The notes beneath the pieces are model-generated. The model had not been told where the DNA came from, searched no databases, and was given only the letters and a program-made list of their open reading frames with translations. 64,000 nucleotides of DNA from Paralithodes platypus (taxonomy: Eukaryota; Arthropoda; Malacostraca; Decapoda; Lithodidae), in assembly GCA_032716605.1 (NCBI GenBank), contig CM064572.1, positions 38,784,915-38,848,914 of the forward strand, read 5' to 3'. Numbering within the stretch: the first letter of the stretch is position 1; every line of letters begins with the position of its first letter. Positions 30,311 to 40,094 of the stretch are shown here, in pieces. Both the position numbers and the translations under genes were made by a program.

Positions 30311-31660
30311 CTACGGATACACCACTCCTGCCCGGGCCTCACACAGTGGCATGACGTAGTCCGGTCGAACTGAGCTCATGACGCTGGTGGCATTGCCCCG
30401 GAGAATAGCCATCCCTAGTCTTTGCTTGAGCCAGAGGGTTTCCCGGGGTTCTCCTGAAACTTCTCTGATTTTACGGCCTATTTCATTAACCATCTTAAGG
30501 GTGGTAGGGCCGAAGACTCCTGAAGTTTCGAATGCCAGGGGCTCGAACTGATGATTTCTGGCGATGGCTTGATATTTTTCTCGCTTTTTATTTTCTGCTA
30601 TCCGGGCGGCTTCACCTGCTTCGTCGGCGTTTCTGGCGATGTTGGTTGTGGAGAAAGTGTCAACACATGTGGCATCCCACACGAGGCACCGGCCATTCTT
30701 GTAAGGGAAAGTGGTCATCCCATCTGGCCGTTTGCCGTCTTCTCTGTGAAGTACATGTGGTTCGAGGATTGATGCACGGTTAGCACTATGCAGGGCCCGT
30801 TTTATGACATCATTTAGTGCAGAGTGTCTTGGCAGGCGGCCTGCGTTGTAATTACATGACAAGGCATGGTGACCTTGAGCATCCATCCCCCCACCACACT
30901 TGCAAGTGTGTGGGTGACAAACTGCCACACCCACTCTGAGCGCGACGGCAACCCGGAGCGCTTCAGCATCCAAGTGAGTTCCAAGAGGTGGGATGGGGAT
31001 GGCGTGTAACCACAAGCCACTCTCCGAACGGGCGGCTGCCTGGAGGCGTGCTTTTGCAACCTGGTCTGCATTGGTTAGGAGATTTTCTTGAGTTTTCTTC
31101 GCCGAGATGGTATCCCACGCTTTCTGCTTGCTCCTGGAGGTACCCTGAGGCTCCTCCTCTACTCCTGTACTTTCCTTCCAGGTGTTAATCGCTGCTGTTA
31201 CGTCCCAATTAAGTGTCATTCCGGGTTGAGAAGAAAGGATGGACACTACAAGGTCGTTGGTCGCGATGAGGGAAGAGATAAAGGCTGGGGAGGCAATATC
31301 CGAGGCTCTCCGTATGCCCAAGCCCCCGAGGCGGACAGGAAGGGTGGCTTGTGTCCAGGTCCGTTCTTTAAATTCCACGTTGGTGATGCTGGTCACTGCT
31401 TCTCGGATTATGCTGTCTAATTCTTGGAGGCCACCATTGTTCGTGTAAGTCATCGATGTGCGCAGGAGGTATTGGAGTTTTGGGATGGAGAAACAGTTCT
31501 TGAGAAGGGCCAGAGCTGAGTGGGCATCGATGTGTATCAGGCGACTCACGAGACGTTGAAGCTCCTCCTTTTTAACTTGAAGTGCTGGTGGGATTGCTGC
31601 CAGAGTTAGTGGGGAACCTAATAGGGTTTGCTGGTGCTCCTGAAGGATCTTTGAGCCAAA
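30311..31660 (-). pseudogene. LINE RT C-terminus with zinc knuckle and restriction-like endonuclease
   Basis: The frame opens at 31720, but its first ~22 codons come from flanking DNA. The element text starts near residue 23 (SKILQEHQQTLLG). Residues 50-230 are the RT thumb and linker typical of LINEs. Residues 268-289 form a C-x-C...H...C knuckle (C273, C275, H284, C289). Residues 298-355 are a PD-(D/E)xK nuclease (RPDG at 331-334 and VWDATCVD at 348-354). In R2/NeSL/CRE-type LINEs this nuclease nicks the target so RT can prime on it. The RT catalytic core is missing through 5' truncation, so the copy is dead. No stop breaks the remaining frame. Confidence 0.8.
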
Positions 31661-31689
31661 CCAGTAAATTAAGCTGCACAATACTGTCT

Positions 31690-32229
31690 GACCTCCCTTA
31701 ACCATGATATGTACAAGCAACTCTTGTCGTTTCCTATAGGCGGTTCAGTATAATTAGGCGAAAAATCTTGACCAATAACGTCTATAACATAAAAAGGACT
31801 CGTGCAATTGAGCTAGTGTGTCTGCCATTTGGGAAAAGTCAGCCAGGGAATAGGTGTGAAAACCCATTTGCTCTAGCCCAGTTTAAGTTACAAAGGTTTA
31901 GGGTAAATATTTCTGGCCTAATTATACTGAATTGTCTATACTTACCGCTGAAGTGATTGCTCCTATACACACACCAGCACCTCGCCTGTAAAGTAATAGA
32001 AAAGTAGATGTTAGTATCGTAAATCAATATATTATTATGGTGTGAATGAACAAACAAAGGCCTCTATCAGCGAATGAAAACAAAAATGTCTTTATATTTC
32101 AAGCTACTGTTTTATATATATATATATATATTGACTTGAATAGGAGCATAAATAATGATCAAATTCACATATTCATGTTAGTTCTCTCACTTTCACACAC
32201 ACCCACCCACACACACACCCTCCTATTCA
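31690..32229. other. No gene seen
   Basis: AT-rich sequence with short (TA)n at 32117-32131 and CA-rich runs at 32195-32220. The first bases continue a diverged family P MITE that was the LINE's target. Confidence 0.5.
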
Positions 32230-32752
32230 TCAACCACCTCTCATTCTTTGAGGAACTGTGTCCAGATGTTGTTCATCTGTTATCCTTGGTCTGATGGGTG
32301 GTTCACCACGCTTGACTGTTTTGTATGGTTCAATTCTTTGCATCTGGCTCCCAAGTTCTTTGAGGCTATCAGAGAGGTACGAAGGCAAGGTGCTATTTGT
32401 AACTGGTCTATCATCATCTAGGGTAGGTAGATTTAGCTTAGGTGGGTCTGGCTGAACAAACATGACATTTGTACGATGTGATTGGCCACTTCCAGTCAAA
32501 GTGTCACTTTTGAAGTCATCGTTGTCGACTATACATATTGCCGGTGTTCCTTCAGAAAGTTCAAAAGGACACTCAGTTGAATGCTTCAGGTCAGTAACTG
32601 CCCAGAAATCTCTAAGCAAAAGCACATCATTGTAACTGATTCCCAGGCCATCCTTATGTAATATGTCTACCATTTCTCTGCTCTTGTCATACCATGTAGC
32701 AGTACACCGAGGTTTGTCTCAAATGCAGTACGTCTTCCAGTGATGTAGCTGG
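32230..32752 (-). pseudogene. Continuation of the unknown C2HC protein (C-terminal part)
   Basis: Past a frameshift at about 32830 and a stop near 32719, the same protein appears to go on: HGMTR-type text, then a 147-codon open frame with DILHKDGLGISYNDVLLLRD and a block AICIVDNDDFKSDTLTGSGQ followed by SHRTNVMFVQP. The 'DNxD...TGxGxxH' pattern recurs in large transposon-like invertebrate proteins, though I cannot name its fold. It ends in a stop at 32230 with no obvious catalytic triad visible, so the C-terminal portion may have been lost. Confidence 0.45.
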
Positions 32753-33925
32753 TCAAAATAGATGCAATTGATCTGACTTGGGGCTTGTCATCGACTTCAG
32801 ACTTTGTGGGGTGCTCCAAGTGATGAGCTTCAAGAGGAGATCATTCAGGTCTTCATATTCTTCTAGCTCATGTATGTATGGAGGCCAAGGAACAGTTTTT
32901 GTTTTGATGATCTGATCTCTGAGTCGCCCAGCTACATTCTTCACCAGCTGATCGTCACTTACACCTAGAGAGGATATTGCAGCCTCAAGATATGAACCTG
33001 CAGCTCTTGCATCATATACCAGTTCACTCACATTCTTCTGACCTCGTTCATGAAATGCTATGTCATCTCCAAATTCCTTGATCAGAATTTCCTTCACGAA
33101 ACTGGACTTTGCTGTGGAATAGTAACCATAATTTGAAGTAATGCCTTTGTAATCTTTTACAAGACCTTGCAGTGTACGGATTTCATGATCTTCAAAGATA
33201 ACTTGACGGACATGATGAAAGAAGATATTTTGGGCCTCTCGAAGATTAACATGTTGCAGATGCTCTGTTTTTTCATCAGGTAAAGACTCCTTCAGAGGGT
33301 TGCTGACATAATTGCGCCAACATTCACGATGATAACGAATTTCCAATCCAAACGCCGTTCGACTGTCTGGGATAGATGCAAGTAGGGTATTCAATCTTTC
33401 TCTTATAGGCTCATCTGACAGACAAACTGTATGCAACTTGAACCGGTTCCATGGGTCTACTGTTGACAGCAGCAAAAGTTTGGACTTGCCAGGATTACTG
33501 TTTTTTTGTGGTCCTTTCATACACCACACACAGAGATTCTTATCATGAACCACTGTAGTACTAGAACGAAGCTTTTTAGGCACATTTCCTGGGAGTTGTT
33601 GACTTGAAGTTGATGCTTGAACTTCTTCTTGTTCAGATTTCCGTTTACGATTCTGTGCTTGCTGAATATAGCGATTACTACTGATCTGGGTGTAACATTT
33701 ACTATGCATGTACAGGCCTTTAGGCCCCTTGTCCCACTCCACTGCTGCATAGGCATGCTGAAATTTATCAAGTTCCTTCCACCGAAAACACTTGCTCCTT
33801 AGATTCTCCCACTTTGTATCAGATGTCTTGTCCGTACTATCATCAGCTATACAGGGATGTTGACATAATATGCATTTTAATCCAGGTCCTGGGTCAGGCA
33901 CATCACTAACTCCTCTACGTTCCAT
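32753..33925 (-). CDS. Unknown protein with repeated C2HC-like zinc clusters (N-terminal part)
   Basis: A 390-codon frame beginning MERRGVSDVPDPG. I do not recognise a named family. Two Cys/His clusters stand out: C18, C21, C46 with H74 and C77 (ending MHSKCY), and C132, C135 with H165, C168 and then H199, C202 (YHRECW). A basic Lys/Arg/Gln linker (90-125) joins them and a helical region follows. Such paired clusters ahead of a long helical protein occur in many single-exon invertebrate ORFs of likely transposon origin. An Academ-type or other large transposase is possible but unproven. Around 32830 the frame slips, and the protein continues out of phase into the next feature. There is no intron signal that I can see. 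Confidence 0.55.
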   Translation of the reverse strand: MERRGVSDVPDPGPGLKCILCQHPCIADDSTDKTSDTKWENLRSKCFRWKELDKFQHAYAAVEWDKGPKGLYMHSKCYTQISSNRYIQQAQNRKRKSEQEEVQASTSSQQLPGNVPKKLRSSTTVVHDKNLCVWCMKGPQKNSNPGKSKLLLLSTVDPWNRFKLHTVCLSDEPIRERLNTLLASIPDSRTAFGLEIRYHRECWRNYVSNPLKESLPDEKTEHLQHVNLREAQNIFFHHVRQVIFEDHEIRTLQGLVKDYKGITSNYGYYSTAKSSFVKEILIKEFGDDIAFHERGQKNVSELVYDARAAGSYLEAAISSLGVSDDQLVKNVAGRLRDQIIKTKTVPWPPYIHELEEYEDLNDLLLKLITWSTPQSLKSMTSPKSDQLHLF

Positions 33926-34038
33926 GCTTATGATTCTTCACGCCAAATTCGATGCAACAAACCTGAAAAAGAAGGAATTGATCAGTCAACATTCTTGGTT
34001 TACATTTTAAATTATATATTATATTATTTGAGTAAGTT

Positions 34039-34484
34039 TCAGAGGATCCGTGACCGTGTTTAGGATACCAAAGTTTCTCAGTGGATTTAACAACATCATA
34101 TTTGTCTTAGATGTTGAGGTTAATGGGACTCTAAATCATGAATTATGCCATCCCATTGATTTTCTTAATTATTTTCTTATTTTCTTAATTATTTGGTAAT
34201 TAATTATTAATTATTTTTTAATTATGCCATCCCATTGGTTTTCTGACACCAAAATTAGTGGGAATAGACACCAAAATTGTCATTTTTGGCCATTCACTTC
34301 AAGAAATAGAACTTTATCAATTTTTTAAGATGACGGCGGCGGCCATTTTGAAAAACGTCTAAAATAACAACTTTCCCGTCATTTTGGTGAGGTGTATGGG
34401 GGCTTATTTTTTTTAGCATCAGTTGCCCTTGTTAAATTCACTGAGAAACTTTGGTATCCTAAACACGGTCACGGAAGCTCTGAA
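34039..34484. mobile_element. MITE with ~45-bp inverted repeats
   Basis: The segments 34039-34093 and 34430-34484 are inverted copies sharing 'ccgtgaccgtgtttaggata' and 'ccaaagtttctcagtg'. The outer ends read 'tttcagag' and 'ctctgaaa'. The interior is AT-rich and non-coding. The superfamily is undetermined because no clear target duplication is visible. Confidence 0.65.
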
Positions 34485-34716
34485 AATGACTACTAACCAT
34501 ACTCCCCATTTTGTATCTCCATATATTGCGTGTCTCCCCTTCTAAGGATCAGGGTGCCCTAGGGAAATTGCCAGTGGCTGTCTTAAGGCATACAGTAATA
34601 GTTAGCATAGGCCTGTGAGGGGGGCTAGTGGGGCTCTTATATATGGGGAATGTAGGGTTGGTAGGAGTAGGTGTTTATATGTATAGCTTTCACTGGCTCT
34701 AACTGAATTATTCTTA

Positions 34717-34829
<113 letters not shown>

Positions 34830-35356
34830 TCTTAATAAATAAAGGTCAATGTTTGTCTGTCTGTCTGTCAGTTACCCGACCTTTGTTACTAAACTCCTCC
34901 CACAGTTTTGGTGCCAGGTGGGAGATGACTGGGCACCGTTGGAAAGCCCAGGCTTTGGAGATGGTTTTAGGCGAGTTTAGTGGAAATCAGAGACACTTTT
35001 GTTTAATAAAATTTTCGGCAGAACTTATGTAGTATACGGGAGCGAAAAAAATGCGAAAAAAATGGCCGTTTGGGGCAGAAGGAGGCCTCCGATCGAAAAG
35101 GTGTATGGAACAAAAGTTGTTTGCAGCACCCCAAAATGGGGGTACGGATGAGGTCAGATCCAAAATCGGAGGTCATTTAGCGGCCGAAATCGAGGTCGCC
35201 GTTTCATGAGGCACAGGGAGGTTATGGTAGTACAGTAGTAGTATTGTGATGATTGTGGTAGTAGTGATTGATGATGGTGATTATGGTAGTAGTAGTGGTG
35301 GTAGTAGTGATGGTGATTATGGTGATTACCCGGGCAACGCCGGGTACCCCTGTTAG
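34830..35356 (+). mobile_element. Non-autonomous Helitron
   Basis: It starts with TC ('tcttaataaataaagg') followed by a (TGTC)n-like stretch. It ends with a perfect 6-bp-stem hairpin 'acccgg-gcaacg-ccgggt' (35328-35345) about 11 bases before 'ttag|t'. It lies between A and T with no inverted repeats or target duplication. These are Helitron hallmarks, with the canonical CTRR end appearing as TTAG. There is no Rep/helicase gene. A GTA/GTG-rich low-complexity tract fills 35222-35327. Confidence 0.65.
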
Positions 35357-35475
35357 TATTATATATATCACTCTCACACCCAAGTCCAGAACTGGCCTAG
35401 TGGATATAGGAGGTTGAACAAAGTAATGTATAGTGCCAATCGCTTTCTGCGCTTCTATTAACTTATTTCCCGTTG

Positions 35476-35882
35476 TTGTTGTTGTTGTTGTTCCCCAAGC
35501 TGCCTGGCCGAACAGCCCCAAGGCCCCGAGCAATTCCAAGGCCATAACCGAGCGCCCCCACAGAACCCTCCCGCCGACCACAATAAAGCCTGGATGACCG
35601 AAGCCACTCCATGGCGGGGAGCTGAGGAGGGTGCGGAAACGCCCGGGAAACCAAAGCCCCACCCAGGGCCCTGTGCCCCTCAGCAATTATGAAGAGAAAG
35701 TTGAGGGGCAAGGGAAAAATGTGACGTTTTGGCTTCCAATCTTGGTAGATTGGGAGGTCAATCCACGGAAGAGATGCCGTCACTTGAGATCCAGAAAACA
35801 CACAAGCTAAAGGAACAGTCAGAGTAAGCTATGGGTATGGCAGAGATCGCTCAGTTCTCACTCTGAAAGACCAGCCTGGTCT
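35476..35882 (-). repeat. AAC-tailed retroposon (copy K2)
   Basis: A 407-bp copy on the - strand ending in (AAC)n (GTT on +, 35474-35491). A 13-bp target duplication 'ttatttcccgttg' lies at 35463-35475 and 35883-35895. It is shorter at the 5' end than K3, the 5' truncation expected for LINE-driven retroposition. Confidence 0.8.
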
Positions 35883-35895
35883 TTATTTCCCGTTG

Positions 35896-36076
35896 ACTTG
35901 AATTCTGGCTGTCTGTTTCTCTCTCTCTCTCTCTCTGTGTGTGTGTATGTGTGGGTGTGTGTGTGTGAACGCTTGTAGATTATCAGCGGTATAGTATAAG
36001 GATCCGTATAAGTTCTAGTCCTATAATATATATTTTGATTTCTTATGACATTCTCTGCTGCATTCATAGTTATCGC
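35896..36076. other. No gene seen; short CT/GT microsatellite
   Basis: Contains (CT)n then (GT)n at about 35919-35967. Otherwise AT-rich without recognised elements. Confidence 0.6.
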
Positions 36077-36543
36077 TGTAACGGTCTGTTTCTTAGACTT
36101 CTATGTTACATAATTATATACACACATCGGTATTAGTTAAACTCCCAATACTCTCTCTGTTCGTAGGTTTATTGATGTCCTTATAGTTACTGCTTTACAA
36201 CAATAGCTGTACTGTAGTTACACACACACACACACACCCTTACGACTGGACCTGTAATGTGTAGGTCTGTCGTCGGCCGTGACTGGGGTAAGACTGCCTA
36301 GCTGAGGGCTGCTCAAGGGTGCGCCAGGGCACTCTCATTTCAAATGCGCTAACACGCACATGACTGTACACACACGCTCACGTGTGCGTACGTACACATA
36401 GGCCTAGCTGGACAGAGGGGCCTTGTTTGCGGTTTACTGGTCCAAGGAGGGGAAAGAGGGTTTCTTACCCAAAGTTCCCTCTCACTCCTAACATAATCTC
36501 ATAGAATCCCAAAATCTCTAAATGCCATAAGACTACTCTTACA
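36077..36543 (-). repeat. 3' LTR of the tRNA-Leu gypsy element
   Basis: 467 bp, TG...CA ends, matching 42929-43377 closely. Length differences fall in a (CA)n tract and a 'cacgctcacgtgtgcgtacg' segment. Confidence 0.9.
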
Positions 36544-36859
36544 ATGCTCGATCACGCTACTCCAGGCGTCTCGATTGGTAAGGTGAAAGGCAACTTAGGT
36601 GAAGCATATAATTCAATGCAACAAGTAAAGTATCATCCTGAGAAAATATCACATATAAAGATAAACATGAAAAATGGGATAAAAATGAAAAATTGGCCAA
36701 AATTCATACTTAAAAATAGACATAATAAATAAATATATACATTTGAAACACTGCAACGACTTGCATAGTTTGTGTTAAGAAGTATTCCACACAGTTCGCC
36801 GAGGTCACTGGATAATTTTTTTGAATGAATCACTTCACAGGAAGTCACAAAAGTTCGTT

Positions 36860-37399
36860 GTTGTTGTTGTTGTTGTTTTTCCTCAAGCTGCCTGGCCGAA
36901 CAGCCCCAAGGCCCCGAGCAAGGCCAAGGCCGTAACCGAGCGCCCCCACAGAACCCTCCCTGCCGACCACAATAAAGCCTGGGTGACCGAAGCCACTCCA
37001 TGGCGGGGAGCTGAGGAGGGTGCGGAAACGCCCGGGAAACCAAAGCCCCACCCAGGGCCCTGTGCCCCTCAGCAATTATGAAGAGAAAGTTGAGGGGCAA
37101 AGGAAAGATGTGACGCATTGGCTTCCAATCTTGGTAGATTAGGTCAATCCACGCAAGAGACGCCGTCACTTGAGATCTAGAAAATATATAAGTAAAAGGA
37201 ACAGTCAGAGTAAGCTATGGGTATGGCAGAGATCGCTCAGTTCTCACTCTGATAGACCAGCCCATCACCACATGACTAGAACCCAATCCTCTCAGCATCA
37301 GCTAGGAAAGGCCCTAGAAAGCCGCCTTTGGCGGGGGGATAGCTCCCCTATTTCAACCCTTTTCGGGGTTGGGCACCCGCCCGCCCCAAAAAAAAAATT
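36860..37399 (-). repeat. AAC-tailed retroposon (copy K3)
   Basis: 540 bp with a 15-bp target duplication 'tcacaaaagttcgtt' (36845-36859 and 37400-37414). The (AAC)n tail is at its left edge. This is the longest copy here and extends about 130 bases further 5' than K2, including a GC-rich head. Open frames in it overlap in several phases, and I do not call a gene. Confidence 0.85.
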
Positions 37400-37414
37400 T
37401 CACAAAAGTTCGTT

Positions 37415-37473
37415 CAGTATAATTATTATTTGTTTTTCTATTTTTTTATATATGATTTTTTTGTTTTGTTTTT

Positions 37474-37545
<72 letters not shown>

Positions 37546-38560
37546 ATTGTCATATAAGTGACAATTTAATTAATTTTCTTAATAAAAACACCCAAACAAA
37601 TGTTCATAATTGGGGTATTTGAACTTTTAAAAAAAATGAAAAAATTGTGGTATCGTCCAGTGGATTCTTGACACGGCGATGATCACCGGAAGCTTGGTGT
37701 TGTCCTGGCAGGTATAGGTATCCTGGCAGGGTCCGCAAAGCGGTGTCACCAGCTCTGGCACACCTTTCTCATATACAAATAACTAACGAAGAGACCAATG
37801 ATTATAATGGGAACATAATTATCAGAAACTTCTGATATAATTATGAGATCAGTAACTAGTTAATTTTATCCTTTAACAAGGACAGTAAATTGAGGATAAT
37901 GCTCATTAAAACAATTAACAAACAAAGTACAATCCACCAAGGGACACATAAACATTGAAGGTTACTGTATTGGACAAAAATTAGCATGAAATCCAGTTAT
38001 CTCTCTTAAGTATAAATAATGTCCAGGACATGTACTTTCAACAGAGGTTTTCACTTGTGAGTACAAGTAGCATGTTGTTTAAATCCAAACACGGTACAAG
38101 AAAGATAAAATAACTCTTTCCAAATACATGCATAAAATGATAATTGGTCAATAAATACAGTACTGTAAAGAAACGTAATATTTCTTAAAACGGTAAGTTT
38201 GACTTTCAATGTAAGTCTACAGATATCAGCAGTATCGTACCATCGGGCATGATAATAAGTAAGGAAGGAACTGTATGAGTGCAAAGATCAAAATTCAATT
38301 ACCGGTATGTTTGGTAGCAAACCAACATTCTGAAGGGAAATACTGTAGGCCTACAAGTAATTCTCCGAGGGGGCAGTGCCTCATAATCCGGAGGTACTCG
38401 TAGGTCAAACAGTTAGCCAAGAATGTTGAGGAAAATTATATTGACTTAAGAACTCATTACAGAATATCAGTTATTACAGACTCCTCAAAATCACAAATAT
38501 TACCTAACCATACCACTACTAGACTCCCAGAACAATCTATATCATGCCACATCGCTTAGA
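37415..38560. other. 3' non-coding part of the gypsy element
   Basis: It contains a (TA)n-(T)n tract at 37477-37545 and AT-rich sequence. No env-like frame or recognisable domain is seen between the pol end and the 3' LTR. Confidence 0.5.
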
Positions 38561-38564
38561 AATT

Positions 38565-38690
38565 GGCTTCTGAGCCATTAGAATCATTCACAGGTACAAA
38601 TCTACTTAACTTTTTTAAGTGGTCAACATGACACTCCCGTACTAGCTTAGTATAAATATACCTTATCTCTAATTTATTACCTATTGCCTT
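38565..38690 (-). pseudogene. Integrase C-terminal remnant fused to RT
   Basis: Immediately past the RT piece, in another phase, the - strand reads EIRYIYTKLVRECHVDHLKKL and a few more codons to a stop. This is the typical closing motif of gypsy integrase ('xxHVDxLK'). Its place right after RT motif 'LQNIG' shows a large internal deletion. Confidence 0.65.
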
Positions 38691-39111
38691 CTCCAATGTT
38701 CTGCAGAATATCCTGCAGCACGGGGATAGGCTGTCTGTCCGGTAATGTCATTTCATTCAACTTTCTAAAGTCAATCACAGGCCTCCATGATCCATCTTTC
38801 TTTGCAACTAGAAACATTGGATAATTCCACGGGGAAATTGACTCTTCAATAACATCTTGGGCTAACATCTCAGTAATATACTTGTCCACCTCCTCTCTCT
38901 GCTTATGAGGAAGACGATATGCAGGAATATATTTCGGTTTCGCGCCTGGCTCTAACCGTATCTCATGCTCAATTAAATCTGTTTTACCCAAGGGATCATC
39001 TGGCAAAGCAACAATGTTGTTGTAGTGACTCAGAAATTCTACAAGATTACCGCGATAATTATCATAATCTACCGGGTTGAGGTGTGCATCCAAATCTCTC
39101 AACATTTTCAT
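38677..39111 (-). pseudogene. Gypsy reverse transcriptase, N-terminal piece
   Basis: The 144-codon frame carries the linker after protease and the RT fingers: IEHEIRLEPGAKP, YRLPHKQREEVDKYI, SPWNYPMFLVAKKDGSWR and PVIDFRKLNEMTLPDRQPIP, ending at DILQNIGEGN just before where motif A should be. The catalytic Asp residues and the whole palm are absent, so there is no polymerase activity. The upstream frame (39112-39190) is out of phase. Sequence type is Ty3/gypsy. Confidence 0.8.
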
Positions 39112-39190
39112 TCACTGTGGTTTGAAACACACGCCCACGAAACTCATGATTACCCTCACCAGACGTCACAACTACCTTAACCGGGTGGGG

Positions 39191-39996
39191 TTAAGTTAAG
39201 AAATCCAGTAAGTGAAATCCTTCATCTAGTGGAATAGAGTAGCCTTTCTTATTAAACACAAACATTTCTACAGTCTTTCTATTTACGGTGTATAAGGTGG
39301 ACTCAACATCAAGGTTCTGTACACGAGAACTTTCAGGTAAAGCCATCACAACCGTTTCATGAGGAACATTCTTTAGTTTCACTGAGACTTTTGATATTTT
39401 ATGGCCTGGCAATATTATCGACTTTATTAGCGAAGCATTCCGTATCACACTGTCTGCAAGCAAAATAGAAACGTCCTTGTTGTTCATAAATCTAGACTGA
39501 GGAATTATCTCTGTAGGTAAAGCCTTAGACCGCTCGGCAACGCTATTACCGCTACCATTAACCTCATCGTCTCTCGTATCATACAGCATTTGCACAACTC
39601 TAGGGACCATGTACGGCTCAGCAAGAAAACGCAAAAAATTGCTCTTGTAAGAGAGACCCCAGCGTCTAGGGTCTATCAGAAACTTGTGCTCTCTCATGGT
39701 CTCTAAACCCAAAAGTAAGTTATCATTCAAATCTGAAGCATGAGACAATATTGACAAGGTATTAAGACCGGAGAAATGTGTCTGTGAAACTTAACCTTTA
39801 AATGGATGATACCTACAGGCTTCATCTTTGAGCCCGTCACTCCAGTGATGACTACGTTAGAGGGGTATAAATGTTTCTCGTAAGGCTGTTGCAAACGGAC
39901 GTACTTCAGTAAAGTGGGCAAATTGATCAAATTCACACTCGCACCAGTGTCAAATAAAACATTAAGAGGTTTATGTTGTAACCGCGCCTCAATCAA
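39191..39996 (-). pseudogene. Gypsy aspartic protease and downstream linker
   Basis: Residues 10-25 of the upstream frame (39727-39996) give VLFDTGASVNLI, the retropepsin active site. The flap-like VVITGVTGSKMKPVG follows. A phase change near 39750 leads to the second frame (39191-39757), which holds the rest of the domain and a linker (SVAERSKALPTEI, VKLKNVPHETVVMALPESS). The protease would process Gag-Pol. The phase change and missing polymerase make this copy non-functional. Confidence 0.7.
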
Positions 39997-40094
39997 TGGG
40001 CCATGCTCGATACAATTGATAGTAACTACCTTAGGGACTGGATTTACGTTAACTTCATAATCAGATGCCTCTTCGATGGATCTTGCCTCTGCTA

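Larger units (their letters stand above)
20033..31650 (-). mobile_element. RLE-type LINE, 5'-truncated, hosting a gypsy element
   Basis: The coding part is at 30311-31650 and the 3' UTR at 30153-30310, continuing at 20060-20150 beyond the gypsy insertion. A poly-A tail (poly-T on the + strand) lies at 20048-20059. A 32-bp string with one mismatch lies at both 20001-20032 and 31651-31682, the likely target duplication. Without the gypsy element this LINE is about 1.6 kb. About 15 bases between the A tail and the duplication remain unexplained. Confidence 0.7.

Noticed and set aside
34120..34260. Origin or matrix-attachment-like AT block
   Set aside because: It is simply the AT-rich interior of the MITE 34039-34484.
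35222..35801. Gly/Pro/Arg-rich frames in the AAC-tailed retroposon (also 10-322, 36633-37169)
   Set aside because: Several phases are open at once in a GC-rich repeat, each ends in poly-Asn or poly-Gln from the AAC tail, and 5'-truncated copies differ in start. No domain is recognisable.
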